A stretch of DNA of 64,000 nucleotides, from positions 2,058,121 through 2,122,120 of the forward strand of contig NZ_BQXC01000001.1 in the NCBI RefSeq assembly GCF_022836435.1, written 5' to 3'. The position numbers and the translations under genes are program-made. The notes beneath the pieces were generated by a model, which was given only the letters and a program-made list of their open reading frames with translations, had not been told where the DNA came from and searched no databases. The stretch is from Nitrosomonas sp. PY1. Its GTDB lineage: Bacteria > Pseudomonadota > Gammaproteobacteria > Burkholderiales > Nitrosomonadaceae. Positions 41,073 to 50,029 of this stretch are shown here, piece by piece. Numbering within the stretch: position 1 is the first letter of the stretch; every line of letters begins with the position of its first letter.

Positions 41073-42072
41073 ATAAGCAACAAACACGCATTAGTAACAG
41101 GTGGCGGTGGTTTTATTGGCTCTCATCTAGTGCAACAGTTACTAGAAAACGGTGACTCTGTCAGAGTTTTAGAACTACCCGATACTCCTTTACCAGAAAA
41201 TATAGAAATAATACGTGGATCAATCTGCGATCCTCGTATTGTTAGTGAAGCACTCTAAGGTATCGATCACGTTTATCACTTGGCAGCCAATCCTAATTTG
41301 TGGACGCACGACAAAAGCCACTTCAATCAAATCGATTTTGAAGGAACACGCACTGTACTTGCAGCAGTCGCCAAATGCGATATTGAAGTGATGGCGTATA
41401 CTTCAACGGAATCAATAGCCCCTAGAAATGCACTTATCGATGAGCTGGCAGCGCCTGTGCAACGCACTCTTGCCGAAATGCCAGATCCATACTGCCGATC
41501 TAAATTCTTGGCTGAGCAAGAAGCCTACCGAGCAATCGGTCAGGGAATGCCAGTAATCATTGTTGCCCCAACACTTCCAATAGGTCCTGGCAATCGAAAC
41601 ATCACACCACCGACAAAAATGATTTTGAATTTTCTAAATCACAATATGCCTGCTTATCTCGATTGCGGTCTGAATATGATTGATGTGCGTGATGTTGCCA
41701 AGGGGCATATACTGGCAGCAAAACATGGCCGGATTGGTGGATATTATATTTTTGGAAATGAAAATCTGACACTCGCAACTGTATTGCAATGGATAGAAGA
41801 AATCACTGGTCTGCCGATGCCTAAAAGACGTATACCTTATTGGTTAGCTTTAGTTACAGGTGTAGTCTGAGTTGATTGCCGATCATGTAACTCGCCATCC
41901 ACCGCAAGTTCCGCTGACAGGAGTTCGTTTGGTACGCAATCCTATGTTTTTTCATAGCAAGAAAGCTATTAAAGAGTTCTGTCTTCCACAAAATTCAGTA
42001 CGGCAGGCTTTATCCGATGAAATTCATTGGCTATTTAATCAGAATGTTATCACTAGGCACTGCCACTTTTAA
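41073..42072 (+). pseudogene. hpnA: Broken hpnA (hopanoid-associated sugar epimerase)
   Basis: The reading frame gives a short-chain dehydrogenase/epimerase of the HpnA type: NKHALVTGGGGFIGSHLV (NAD loop), GIDHVYHLAANPNLW, the DPYCRSKFLAEQEAYRA active-site YxxxK, VIIVAPTLPIGPGNRNITPP and DVRDVAKGHILAAKHG. Three lesions break it. The expected start codon is ATA at 41073, with GGAAA upstream; an in-frame TAA lies at 41256-41258; and a frameshift occurs near 41866, after which the C-terminus (ADHVTRHPPQVPLTGVRL) continues in another frame to 42072. The intact protein would be about 330 residues. It is a pseudogene unless several sequence errors coincide. Confidence 0.9.
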
Positions 42073-42117
42073 ACAGAGCCTAACTTTTGTATATGTTTTT
42101 TGCCAAGTAGAATCTCG

Positions 42118-43275
42118 TTAAACCAGATAGGTATCAACGCCAGACAACATTAAATCGTATTGTGCTTCAACAATCTCTTTAATTGCTAAAGCCGAGATTC
42201 CCGTCACTAAATTACTTCTAGTTCCAAGCCAACCTACCGCATCATGCGCACCCAAATTAACGACGCTCCCTAAATCTTGATGTACATATGGCTCAAGTAA
42301 TCCAGGAAAGCCAGCATGCCGCAATATATTACGAGCAGTCAATTTACCTTTTCGCACCGCAGCTTGTGCAGTACGCGCATTGCTTCCAATCGATTCATAG
42401 TTAGAATAGTCACCTGCCGTAAAAACATTTGGTAATACTTGATGATTAACGATTACCTGCCCAAATGCATTTGCCGACAGATTATTTTGCATTTCTTTAC
42501 CTAAGAACACCAAGGATGCTATCGATGGCAATGCAAATCGTTTTTCCGTGAGTCTATTCGTTAATTGAATCTGACCGGATTGTTGCTGATAAAAATAGCA
42601 ATTTGGATAAAAGTTAATTTCCAGGTCTTGCATGCGAGACTGAACATAATCATTAAAACTAGCAGGGAATAACTCTAGCACACGTCCCTTGGAATGCACC
42701 AAATTCAGTGTTGTTTCGCTATTAATTCTATTAAGAAAAAATCTCAATTCAAATAAAAACTGTATACCTGTCGCACCGCCACCCACGACTGAAATCGATG
42801 GATTCGATTGATTACTGCTATTCAATATTTTAGTAATCAGCTCTGATCCAGGTGTTGCCTCAAAATCTTTTAACAATAATTTCTCATGCGATTCCTCCAC
42901 CACTCGATCTCGGCAACCTACTGTAACGACAAGATAATCAAAATCAAAGACCTCTCCGTCAACAATAAGTCGTCTATCCTCCTGGAAACGATGTAAATCT
43001 TGGCATGTGAAATCAATCGACGCTTTGATATGACGACAACCAAAACGGTTTTCTATGTCATGAAAAGGCACCAGAATATCTTCTAATGGATAACGAAATG
43101 TCTCATGCAGATGAGTCGTTTTGACGTGTTGATCTCTTGGATCAATGATGGTGATACTGGTATCCGATGCATAACGCGCAAGCGTTATTAACGTGGCCAT
43201 ACCGGCATATCCTCCACCAATAATCACTACTTTGATTTTTTTTTGCTTTGCTATGTTAAATGGCAACAGAGCCAC
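42118..43275 (-). CDS. Type II NADH dehydrogenase-like FAD oxidoreductase
   Basis: A pyridine nucleotide-disulfide oxidoreductase of about 385 residues. The FAD loop is VVIIGGGYAGMATLITLA, the NAD loop SISVVGGGATGIQFLFEL, and the second FAD contact VFTAGDYSNYESIGSNARTAQAAV. It resembles NDH-2 and sulfide:quinone-like enzymes and is short for NDH-2 (about 430), without a C-terminal membrane helix. The substrate is uncertain. I choose the GTG at 43275 because AAGGAG lies five to eight bases upstream; a TTG 18 bases further up overlaps that site. It is downstream of gluQRS on the same strand. Confidence 0.8.
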   Translation of the reverse strand: MALLPFNIAKQKKIKVVIIGGGYAGMATLITLARYASDTSITIIDPRDQHVKTTHLHETFRYPLEDILVPFHDIENRFGCRHIKASIDFTCQDLHRFQEDRRLIVDGEVFDFDYLVVTVGCRDRVVEESHEKLLLKDFEATPGSELITKILNSSNQSNPSISVVGGGATGIQFLFELRFFLNRINSETTLNLVHSKGRVLELFPASFNDYVQSRMQDLEINFYPNCYFYQQQSGQIQLTNRLTEKRFALPSIASLVFLGKEMQNNLSANAFGQVIVNHQVLPNVFTAGDYSNYESIGSNARTAQAAVRKGKLTARNILRHAGFPGLLEPYVHQDLGSVVNLGAHDAVGWLGTRSNLVTGISALAIKEIVEAQYDLMLSGVDTYLV

Positions 43276-43314
43276 ATCATCTCCTTGGTTCAAAATTCCT
43301 CTTCAAACTCATCG

Positions 43315-44241
43315 TCAAGCACAACTATTGATTCCTCGCGCAGAATCCCGAGGAATCTGCTGTATTCGCCAATTTTTCTTCGCCCATTGCCAGAATGAAG
43401 CAATATCACCTTGCACAATTTCCGCTGGAGGATTTTGTCCAAGGAACCGTATTGCTTGAACTAAATACATTAATGCGCAAGATAACTCGATTGCTGGCGC
43501 GCGAGTTTGTTTACTCAATTTCTCACCCACTGAATTGATTACTACGGGCAAATGCATATAGTAAGGAGTATCATAGCCCAGCAACTGCTGCAGGAAAATC
43601 TGGCGTGGCGTAGAATCGAGCAAATCAGCACCACGTACTACATGCGTAATACCCTGTTGCGCATCATCGACAACCACAGCCAATTGATACGAAAAAAAAC
43701 CATCTGCGCGACGTAAAATAAAATCGCCAATTTCCTGCTTGAGATTTTGCATGCATAGTCCTCGCAAGAAATCTTTGAATACAATTGGCTTATGATGTGT
43801 TCGAACTCGTAAAGCATGCGCATCTTTGACGAACATCGGTCCCTCACCGCAAGTACCTGGATAAATGGGGCCATTGATACCGACAATGCTAGAGTCCGCG
43901 ATTTCTTTTCTTGAGCATACACAAGGATAGATTAGATCTCGTTGATTTAATTCATCCAATGCCGCTTGATAGTACGTTAAACGCTGACTTTGGTAAACGA
44001 CTTGACCATCCCATTCCATTCCTAATGCCTCCAGTGTATGCAATATGCGACTTGCCGCTCCTTTAATTTCACGTTGCCGATCCAAATCTTCAATTCTTAC
44101 GATCCATTGGCCATCATTAAACTTCGCATCCAGATAACTCCCCACCGCCGCAACCAACGATCCAAAATGTAGAGGCCCCGTAGGTGAAGGCGCAAATCGC
44201 CCGCAGTATGCGGATTTAGCGATCTTAACTCTATTTCCCAA
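43315..44241 (-). CDS. gluQRS: Glutamyl-Q tRNA(Asp) synthetase
   Basis: GluQ-RS (308 residues) attaches glutamate to queuosine of tRNA-Asp. It is a truncated GluRS catalytic domain: GRFAPSPTGPLHFGSLVAAVGSYLDAK with the HFGS nucleotide motif, zinc-ligand cysteines in YPCVCSRKEIADS and a nearby Tyr/Cys pair, and the KMSK-like motif KLSKQTRAP. The absence of an anticodon-binding domain distinguishes it from GltX. The start appears to be a TTG at 44241 just before the conserved AYCGRFAPSPTG. Confidence 0.93.
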   Translation of the reverse strand: MGNRVKIAKSAYCGRFAPSPTGPLHFGSLVAAVGSYLDAKFNDGQWIVRIEDLDRQREIKGAASRILHTLEALGMEWDGQVVYQSQRLTYYQAALDELNQRDLIYPCVCSRKEIADSSIVGINGPIYPGTCGEGPMFVKDAHALRVRTHHKPIVFKDFLRGLCMQNLKQEIGDFILRRADGFFSYQLAVVVDDAQQGITHVVRGADLLDSTPRQIFLQQLLGYDTPYYMHLPVVINSVGEKLSKQTRAPAIELSCALMYLVQAIRFLGQNPPAEIVQGDIASFWQWAKKNWRIQQIPRDSARGINSCA

Positions 44242-44412
44242 AAAGTATTACCTATCAAAGTATTTCTGACCAAAAATACCAATACTCAAAATCTGTAATG
44301 TCATATGGCACAAATTGCGGCGGTTACACACATAGTAAATCGACTATAATTTAATTACGCATGGTTTCATAGCGAATTTGCTCATTCTATTTTTTATTTC
44401 TTAAAATTGCAT

Positions 44413-45810
44413 ATGCATATTCATATACTTGGAATTGGTGGTACCTTCATGGGCGGAATCGCCGTTATCGCACGCGAATCCGGATTCAAGGTGACGGGCT
44501 GTGATCAAAATGTCTATCCGCCAATGAGCACTCAACTCGAAGCTCAAGGAATAGAATTGATTTCAGGGTATTCCGCAGATCAAATTTCGCTGCGACCGGA
44601 TTTATACGTAATTGGCAACGTAATTACCCGCGGCAACCCTCTGATGGAAGAAATTCTGAATCAGAACTTACCTTACATTTCTGGCCCGCAATGGTTATCA
44701 GAAAACATTCTGCGCCATCGTTGGGTTCTCGCAGTCTCCGGTACGCATGGAAAAACAACGACCAGCTCAATGGTAGCATGGATACTTGAGTACGCTGGAT
44801 TCAATCCAGGGTTCTTGATTGGCGGCATACCCGAAAATTTTGGTATTTCCGCAAGAATAGGCAGCATACCCACCGACTCAAAGTTATCTGACGATAACGT
44901 CGAATTCTCTCCTTTTTTTGTCATCGAGGCGGATGAGTATGACACTGCATTCTTTGACAAGCGCTCTAAATTCGTTCATTACCACCCTAGAACGGTCATC
45001 CTCAATAACCTTGAGTTTGACCACGCCGATATCTTTCCAAACCTTGCTGCAATCGAGCGTCAATTTCATCATCTTGTCCGTATCGTGCCCAGCACTGGCT
45101 TACTCATCTCGAATGGTAGAGACGCTAACTTAAATCATCTGCTTCAGCAAGGTCACTGGACGCCGACCGAGGAGTTTGGCATTGAAACCGGTTGGCATTT
45201 TGCAATACAGCCCGATAATGGAGTAAAAATATTTTTTAAGCAAACTTATCAAGATAGTCTTTATTGGGATTTATTTGGCGAACACAATCATATGAACGCA
45301 TTAGCCGCGCTATTGGCCGCCCGTCACGCAGGAATTCCGATCCAAATCGGTATCGAAGCCCTGATGCGCTTCAAGAGCGTCAAGCGGCGCATGGAAAAAC
45401 GTGGCAGCATTAATGGAATCACACTTTATGATGATTTTGCACATCACCCAACTGCGATACGAACAACACTCAGTGGACTTAGAGCACATATTGGTAAAGA
45501 AAAACGTATCATTGCAGTATTTGATCCTCGCTCAAACACAATGAAAATGGGTGTTTGGAGAAACGATCTTGCGGATAGCCTTGCTGATGCCAATCAGATC
45601 TTTTGTTTTACCGCCGACGCACCATGGGCCAAAACAGCTCTGAATCAATTAGCAGGAAAAGCGAGTTGTCATGATGATTTGGGCCAAATGATTCAGGAAA
45701 TTTGTATTACTGCGACACCTGAAGATCATATTTTAATCATGAGTAATGGTAGTTTTGGGGGAATTCACGAGAAAATATTGTTACAACTAAAAAATAGGCT
45801 GTTTAAATAA
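44413..45810 (+). CDS. mpl: UDP-MurNAc:L-Ala-gamma-D-Glu-meso-DAP ligase
   Basis: Mpl (465 residues) reattaches recycled murein tripeptide to UDP-MurNAc. It is a Mur ligase: MHIHILGIGGTFMGGIAVIARE, ATP loop VSGTHGKTTTSSMVAWILE, the metal/substrate EADEYDTAFFDKRSKFVHY that marks Mpl, LNNLEFDHADIF and the C-terminal FAHHPTAIRTTL and FDPRSNTMKMG. I use the ATG at 44413 rather than the TTG six bases upstream. It is divergent from gluQRS. Confidence 0.95.
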   Translation: MHIHILGIGGTFMGGIAVIARESGFKVTGCDQNVYPPMSTQLEAQGIELISGYSADQISLRPDLYVIGNVITRGNPLMEEILNQNLPYISGPQWLSENILRHRWVLAVSGTHGKTTTSSMVAWILEYAGFNPGFLIGGIPENFGISARIGSIPTDSKLSDDNVEFSPFFVIEADEYDTAFFDKRSKFVHYHPRTVILNNLEFDHADIFPNLAAIERQFHHLVRIVPSTGLLISNGRDANLNHLLQQGHWTPTEEFGIETGWHFAIQPDNGVKIFFKQTYQDSLYWDLFGEHNHMNALAALLAARHAGIPIQIGIEALMRFKSVKRRMEKRGSINGITLYDDFAHHPTAIRTTLSGLRAHIGKEKRIIAVFDPRSNTMKMGVWRNDLADSLADANQIFCFTADAPWAKTALNQLAGKASCHDDLGQMIQEICITATPEDHILIMSNGSFGGIHEKILLQLKNRLFK

Positions 45811-45944
45811 AAACACCTTTACCGTAACGGAGTATTAACTATGCTCTCAGTCTATTGTTTTCAGACACTCTCACACACCCCAGGGTAGAAAATCGAATCC
45901 ACAGAAATTAAAAAACTCACACTCTCTAGTTACACAAACAATAC

Positions 45945-46484
45945 CTAGCTTCCTGAAAACTCACACAGTGAAAATACCTTGCATCCCATATTAGTCAAGC
46001 GCATCCTACCACCAACATCAGGCAAGTCAATTACAAAACAACATTCAACTACTTCACCTCCCATATCGTGTATCAATCCTACGGCTGCTTCAGCAGTACC
46101 ACCGGTCGCAATTAGATCATCAACCAACAACACGCGCTCTCCGGGTTGAATTGCATCAATGTGGATTTCGATACGGTCACTACCGTACTCCAATTGGTAA
46201 TTTCTACCAATCGTTTCGGCAGGCAATTTGTTTTGCTTTCTAATGGGAACAAAACCTTTTTGTAATTGAAAGGCGACAGGGGCACCAATGATAAATCCCC
46301 GAGACTCGATCCCAACGACTTTATCAATACCTACATCCCTATAACGCAATGCAATTTCATCAATAGCTGTGTGAAATGCAACGGCATCTTTCAGTAAAGT
46401 AGTGATGTCACGAAACATAATTCCATCGCGTGGATAGTTAGGAACGACACGAATAAGAGAGCTAATTGGCATAATAATTTTCAT
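45945..46484 (-). CDS. apt: Adenine phosphoribosyltransferase
   Basis: Apt (179 residues from this start) salvages adenine to AMP with PRPP. It shows IRVVPNYPRDGIMFRDITTLLKD, VGIESRGFIIGAPVAFQLQKGFVPIRK, and the PRPP-binding VLLVDDLIATGGTAEAAV. The ATG at 46484 (MKIIMPISS) is favoured over one 36 bases upstream that adds residues not usual for Apt. A second ATG 12 bases downstream (MPISS) is also possible. It is downstream of nirK on the same strand, with a hairpin between. Confidence 0.95.
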   Translation of the reverse strand: MKIIMPISSLIRVVPNYPRDGIMFRDITTLLKDAVAFHTAIDEIALRYRDVGIDKVVGIESRGFIIGAPVAFQLQKGFVPIRKQNKLPAETIGRNYQLEYGSDRIEIHIDAIQPGERVLLVDDLIATGGTAEAAVGLIHDMGGEVVECCFVIDLPDVGGRMRLTNMGCKVFSLCEFSGS

Positions 46485-46506
46485 TGATTTATGGTAAGAA
46501 ATAATA

Positions 46507-46536
46507 AAGGCCTCAACCACTCTAGGTTGAGGCCTT
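46507..46536. terminator. Terminator between nirK and apt
   Basis: AAGGCCTCAACC (46507-46518) and GGTTGAGGCCTT (46525-46536) are exact complements, with a six-base loop. On the minus strand the stem ends CCTTTATTATTT, so it probably ends the nirK transcript about 50 bases after its stop codon. Confidence 0.85.
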
Positions 46537-46586
46537 CGATATTACTTAAAAGCTACACGAGATTTTTTTCTTACATCAAAAAAATC

Positions 46587-47690
46587 TTAGTGATCCATAG
46601 CAGCTTTTGCATCAAAGCTAGCTGGTTTTTTAAGTTGGATCATCATGTCGTCGTCCCATTTACCTTCGACATTCATGTGAAGCGCAGCACCTAGCAACAC
46701 GGCTTCAATCAAGTTATGGCTTAGATAAACATACAGTCCTGGCTGTTTGAATTCATACGCAGCAGCAACTGCTGAGCCAGCAGGAACAAACCAAGTCTCT
46801 TGACTGGTTAAAGGAACATCGCTGAATGAACCACCAACCCAATATAGATCAGCATGACCACCTATTAAGTGTGGATAAGAAGGGCGGTTAGCTTGCGAGT
46901 GAATAAATAGAACTTTTTCACCAACTTTCGCTTTCAATGCATTGTCACCAGTAATTGCACCTACTGAACCGTTAAATACTACGTGCGAAGGAATAAGTCC
47001 TTTGGCAGTTTCCAACATTTCGTGCATACCTTCAGCCGGTGAAGCAAAAGATTTGTATCCACCTTTACCATCTTGCGGTAGATAAAAGTCTTGCTCGCCA
47101 ATATAGAAAGCTTTGTCATACTTGTATTGCTTGCCTTTGTTATCTTTCAATCCATCACGCGGCAACACCATAACAGCACCATTCATACCAGAGATCACGT
47201 GAAAAGGAATCATCGTTCCTCCAGGTGCACAATGATAAACAAACACGCCTGGTTTAACTGCCTTCCAACGAAGTACAACTTCTTCGCCAGGTTGCACCAA
47301 GGTCAATCCTGCGCCACCTAAAGCGCCAGTTGATGCATGAAAGTCCACGTTATGCGCCAAGGTGCTGGTTTTTGGATTAGACAATGTCAATTCCAGATAA
47401 TCACCCTCGTGCAAAACAATCAGCGGACCTGGAACGCTACCATTGAAAGTTAAGGCCCAAACTTTTGCACCAGGAGCAACTTCAATTAATTTTTCCTGGG
47501 TTTCCATACGAACTTCAACAATTCTCGGTCCGCCAGTCACGACTTGGTCATGCTTTGGAGCATTTGGTGGCGCCACCAATTCTTGTTTAATACGCGGTAA
47601 TTTAGAATAATCTACTGCCGCCACAGCGGACTGCGATGCGGCAAAACAGAGCAATCCTAATCCTAAAACTGCCTGAACTGCTTTAATCAT
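46587..47690 (-). CDS. nirK: Periplasmic copper nitrite reductase NirK
   Basis: NirK (367 residues) reduces nitrite to nitric oxide. A signal peptide (AVLGLGLLCFAASQSAVAA) precedes two cupredoxin domains. Type 1 copper ligands are His113, Cys154, His164 and Met169 (HNVDFH, YHCAPGG, PFHVISGMNG); type 2 ligands are His118, His153 and His325 (YLSHNLIE); the catalytic Asp is Asp116. The ATG at 47690 is chosen because GGAGGGAG directly precedes it; an ATG 12 bases upstream overlaps that site. It stands alone, without the multicopper oxidase/cytochrome genes that accompany nirK in N. europaea. An AAGATG half-site upstream faintly resembles an NsrR site. Confidence 0.96.
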   Translation of the reverse strand: MIKAVQAVLGLGLLCFAASQSAVAAVDYSKLPRIKQELVAPPNAPKHDQVVTGGPRIVEVRMETQEKLIEVAPGAKVWALTFNGSVPGPLIVLHEGDYLELTLSNPKTSTLAHNVDFHASTGALGGAGLTLVQPGEEVVLRWKAVKPGVFVYHCAPGGTMIPFHVISGMNGAVMVLPRDGLKDNKGKQYKYDKAFYIGEQDFYLPQDGKGGYKSFASPAEGMHEMLETAKGLIPSHVVFNGSVGAITGDNALKAKVGEKVLFIHSQANRPSYPHLIGGHADLYWVGGSFSDVPLTSQETWFVPAGSAVAAAYEFKQPGLYVYLSHNLIEAVLLGAALHMNVEGKWDDDMMIQLKKPASFDAKAAMDH

Positions 47691-47935
47691 ATCTCCCTCC
47701 ATAAAAGATGAACTTTATGCTTGTTTTATTCTTTCGCAAAAAATCTAACCTGCCAAGTAACATTCTATAATTAAAAAATTATTTATCGATTACATCAGCA
47801 TCTACCCTTTTTCTAAAGAGCCAGGGCGGAACGGCGAATATACACGTTCCAAGAAAAACTGTCCATGCCTCTCGCGCATAACATTCGGTAATAAAAGCCT
47901 TATTAATATTATTGTCATTGCAAGTTTAGCCTGTT

Positions 47936-49912
47936 TTATCCTTGCATTAATTTGATTTCCGCGGCCGCCAGATTTTCTTGTGTTCCTTTAAGTACCACCA
48001 CATCGCCTGCTTCCAATCTCGTATCAACACTCGGCAATAATCCGCGGATATTGCGCCGACGCACAGCGATCACCTCTACGGTCAGAGTTTTTAAATCGAT
48101 TTCTGCCAATGTCTTGTTAATAGCCGCTGCCGCTGGCAAGATCGTAAGCGTATGTAAATGCAAATGCGAGAACAGGCTATCATTCGCTTCACCCGCCTCA
48201 TCCGATACCCCATGATAGAAACCACGCAGCAAGCTATAGCGTTCCTCGCGAATACTCCGGATACGACGCAATATCCTACCGGTAGAAATATTCACAAACA
48301 TCAATGCATGCGATGCCAACATCAAACTTCCTTCCATAATCTCCGCAACTACTTCTGTAACACCTGCTTTTTTCAATACATCCACTTCTGATTCATCCAT
48401 AACTCTCGCTACCACAGACAGTTCCGGGTGCAATTCTTGTACATGCGCAAGAACTTTCAAAGTGGAATGGATATTGTGATAACTCACCACAAGTACCTTG
48501 GCACGCATCAATCCTGCTGCGATCAAAACCTCACGTTTTGCGGCATCGCCATAGACAACTGATTCACCCGCAGTTCTTGCTTCATGAATACGCTTAGGAT
48601 CAAGATCCAAAGCAATAAAGTTAATTGATTCTTGCTCCAGGATTCTTGCTACGCTTTGGCCGCTACGACCATAGCCGCAAATGATGACATGGTCTTGCTG
48701 CGACATCGTTTGTGCCGCGATAGAGGTAATCTGCATTGCTTTTTGCATCCAATCCGAACCATAAGAACGCCGAATGATGGATTCACTATACTCAATCAAG
48801 AAAGGTGCGATAAATAATGATAATACCATCGCTGCCAATACAGGTTGCAGTACGGTACTGCTGATCAACTGCAAAGCGCTGGCTTGCGCCAACAAAACAA
48901 AACCAAATTCACCCGCTTGTGCTAAATTCATACCCGTTCGAATTGCCACACTTAAATCGGCGCCAAATAAGCGGGATAATCCAATAATGAGCGCAGTCTT
49001 TAATACAATCAAGGTCAATAAAATCACGAATACCCAGAAAAAATTCTCAATGAGCACCTGTACATCAAGCAACATACCTATCGTGACAAAAAACAACCCC
49101 AATAACACATCCCGAAACGGCCTAACATCTTCTTCTACCTGGTAGCGATATTCCGTTTCAGAAATTAACATGCCGGCAAGAAACGCACCTAAAGCCATTG
49201 ATAGTCCTGCCATTTGAGTCACCCAAGCCAAGCCTAACGTAATCAGCAATACATTCAAAACAAATAACTCAGGTGATCGTTGCTGCGCCACAACATGAAG
49301 CCACGAACGCATTAATTTCTGACCCAAAAACAGAATGATTGCTAGTACCACTGCAATTTTTACAAAAGCTATCAATAAATCGCTGGTTTCACTATCAAAA
49401 CCAGAGCCCAGTGCAGGAACAATAACGAGTAATGGAATTACCATCAAATCCTGAAACAACAGTACACCAATAATTTGCGTGCCATGCTCGGAATTTAATT
49501 CCAAGCGTTCTGCCAGTAGCTTAATCACGATTGCTGTGGATGACATGGCAAGAGCGCCACCCAACACAAATCCGACATACCAATCCAAACCGATAAGCCA
49601 CGCAGCTCCCATGACTAACGCAACAGTACATAAGACTTGCGCGGTACCGAAACCAAATACAAGGCGCTTCATAGTCACCAATTTAGGCAGACTAAACTCC
49701 AGGCCAATAGTAAACATCAAAAAAACCACACCAAATTCTGCTAAATGACGTGTTTCCTCGTCTTCAGAAATCCAACCCAATGCGTGCGGTCCGATAATCA
49801 CGCCGACCAACAAATACCCCAACATAGGTGGAAGCTTTAACAAGCGAAATATCACTACGGCCATTACCGCAGTTACCAATAAAATAAGCACAGGCTGAAG
49901 AGGATCGGTCAT
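47936..49912 (-). CDS. CPA2 (Kef-type) monovalent cation:proton antiporter with TrkA domains
   Basis: A 658-residue protein. Twelve or so membrane helices form a Na/H-exchanger domain (LKLPPMLGYLLVGVIIGPHALG, GVVFLMFTIGLEFSL). A cytoplasmic Rossmann TrkA-N (HVIICGYGRSGQSVARILEQ, binding NAD(H)) and a C-terminal TrkA-C-like region (VIAVRRRNIRGLLPSVDTRL) follow. It most resembles the KefB/KefC/YbaL group, which exports potassium under control of nucleotides or glutathione adducts. GshAB genes follow on the opposite strand, but control by glutathione is only a possibility. Confidence 0.9.
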   Translation of the reverse strand: MTDPLQPVLILLVTAVMAVVIFRLLKLPPMLGYLLVGVIIGPHALGWISEDEETRHLAEFGVVFLMFTIGLEFSLPKLVTMKRLVFGFGTAQVLCTVALVMGAAWLIGLDWYVGFVLGGALAMSSTAIVIKLLAERLELNSEHGTQIIGVLLFQDLMVIPLLVIVPALGSGFDSETSDLLIAFVKIAVVLAIILFLGQKLMRSWLHVVAQQRSPELFVLNVLLITLGLAWVTQMAGLSMALGAFLAGMLISETEYRYQVEEDVRPFRDVLLGLFFVTIGMLLDVQVLIENFFWVFVILLTLIVLKTALIIGLSRLFGADLSVAIRTGMNLAQAGEFGFVLLAQASALQLISSTVLQPVLAAMVLSLFIAPFLIEYSESIIRRSYGSDWMQKAMQITSIAAQTMSQQDHVIICGYGRSGQSVARILEQESINFIALDLDPKRIHEARTAGESVVYGDAAKREVLIAAGLMRAKVLVVSYHNIHSTLKVLAHVQELHPELSVVARVMDESEVDVLKKAGVTEVVAEIMEGSLMLASHALMFVNISTGRILRRIRSIREERYSLLRGFYHGVSDEAGEANDSLFSHLHLHTLTILPAAAAINKTLAEIDLKTLTVEVIAVRRRNIRGLLPSVDTRLEAGDVVVLKGTQENLAAAEIKLMQG

Positions 49913-50029
49913 AACAAATTAAGCAATAAAGAAAGCTAATGATCAATGAAGATACTGAATGATTGCTAGGTTCACAACCTATTCCTAACATAATGCTATA
50001 ATGACGACGAATTAATACTTCAAATAGAA

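Noticed and set aside
47704-47726. NsrR-like operator upstream of nirK
   Set aside because: Only the AAGATG half-site matches; the second half of the expected palindrome is poor, so it is not listed as a regulatory site.
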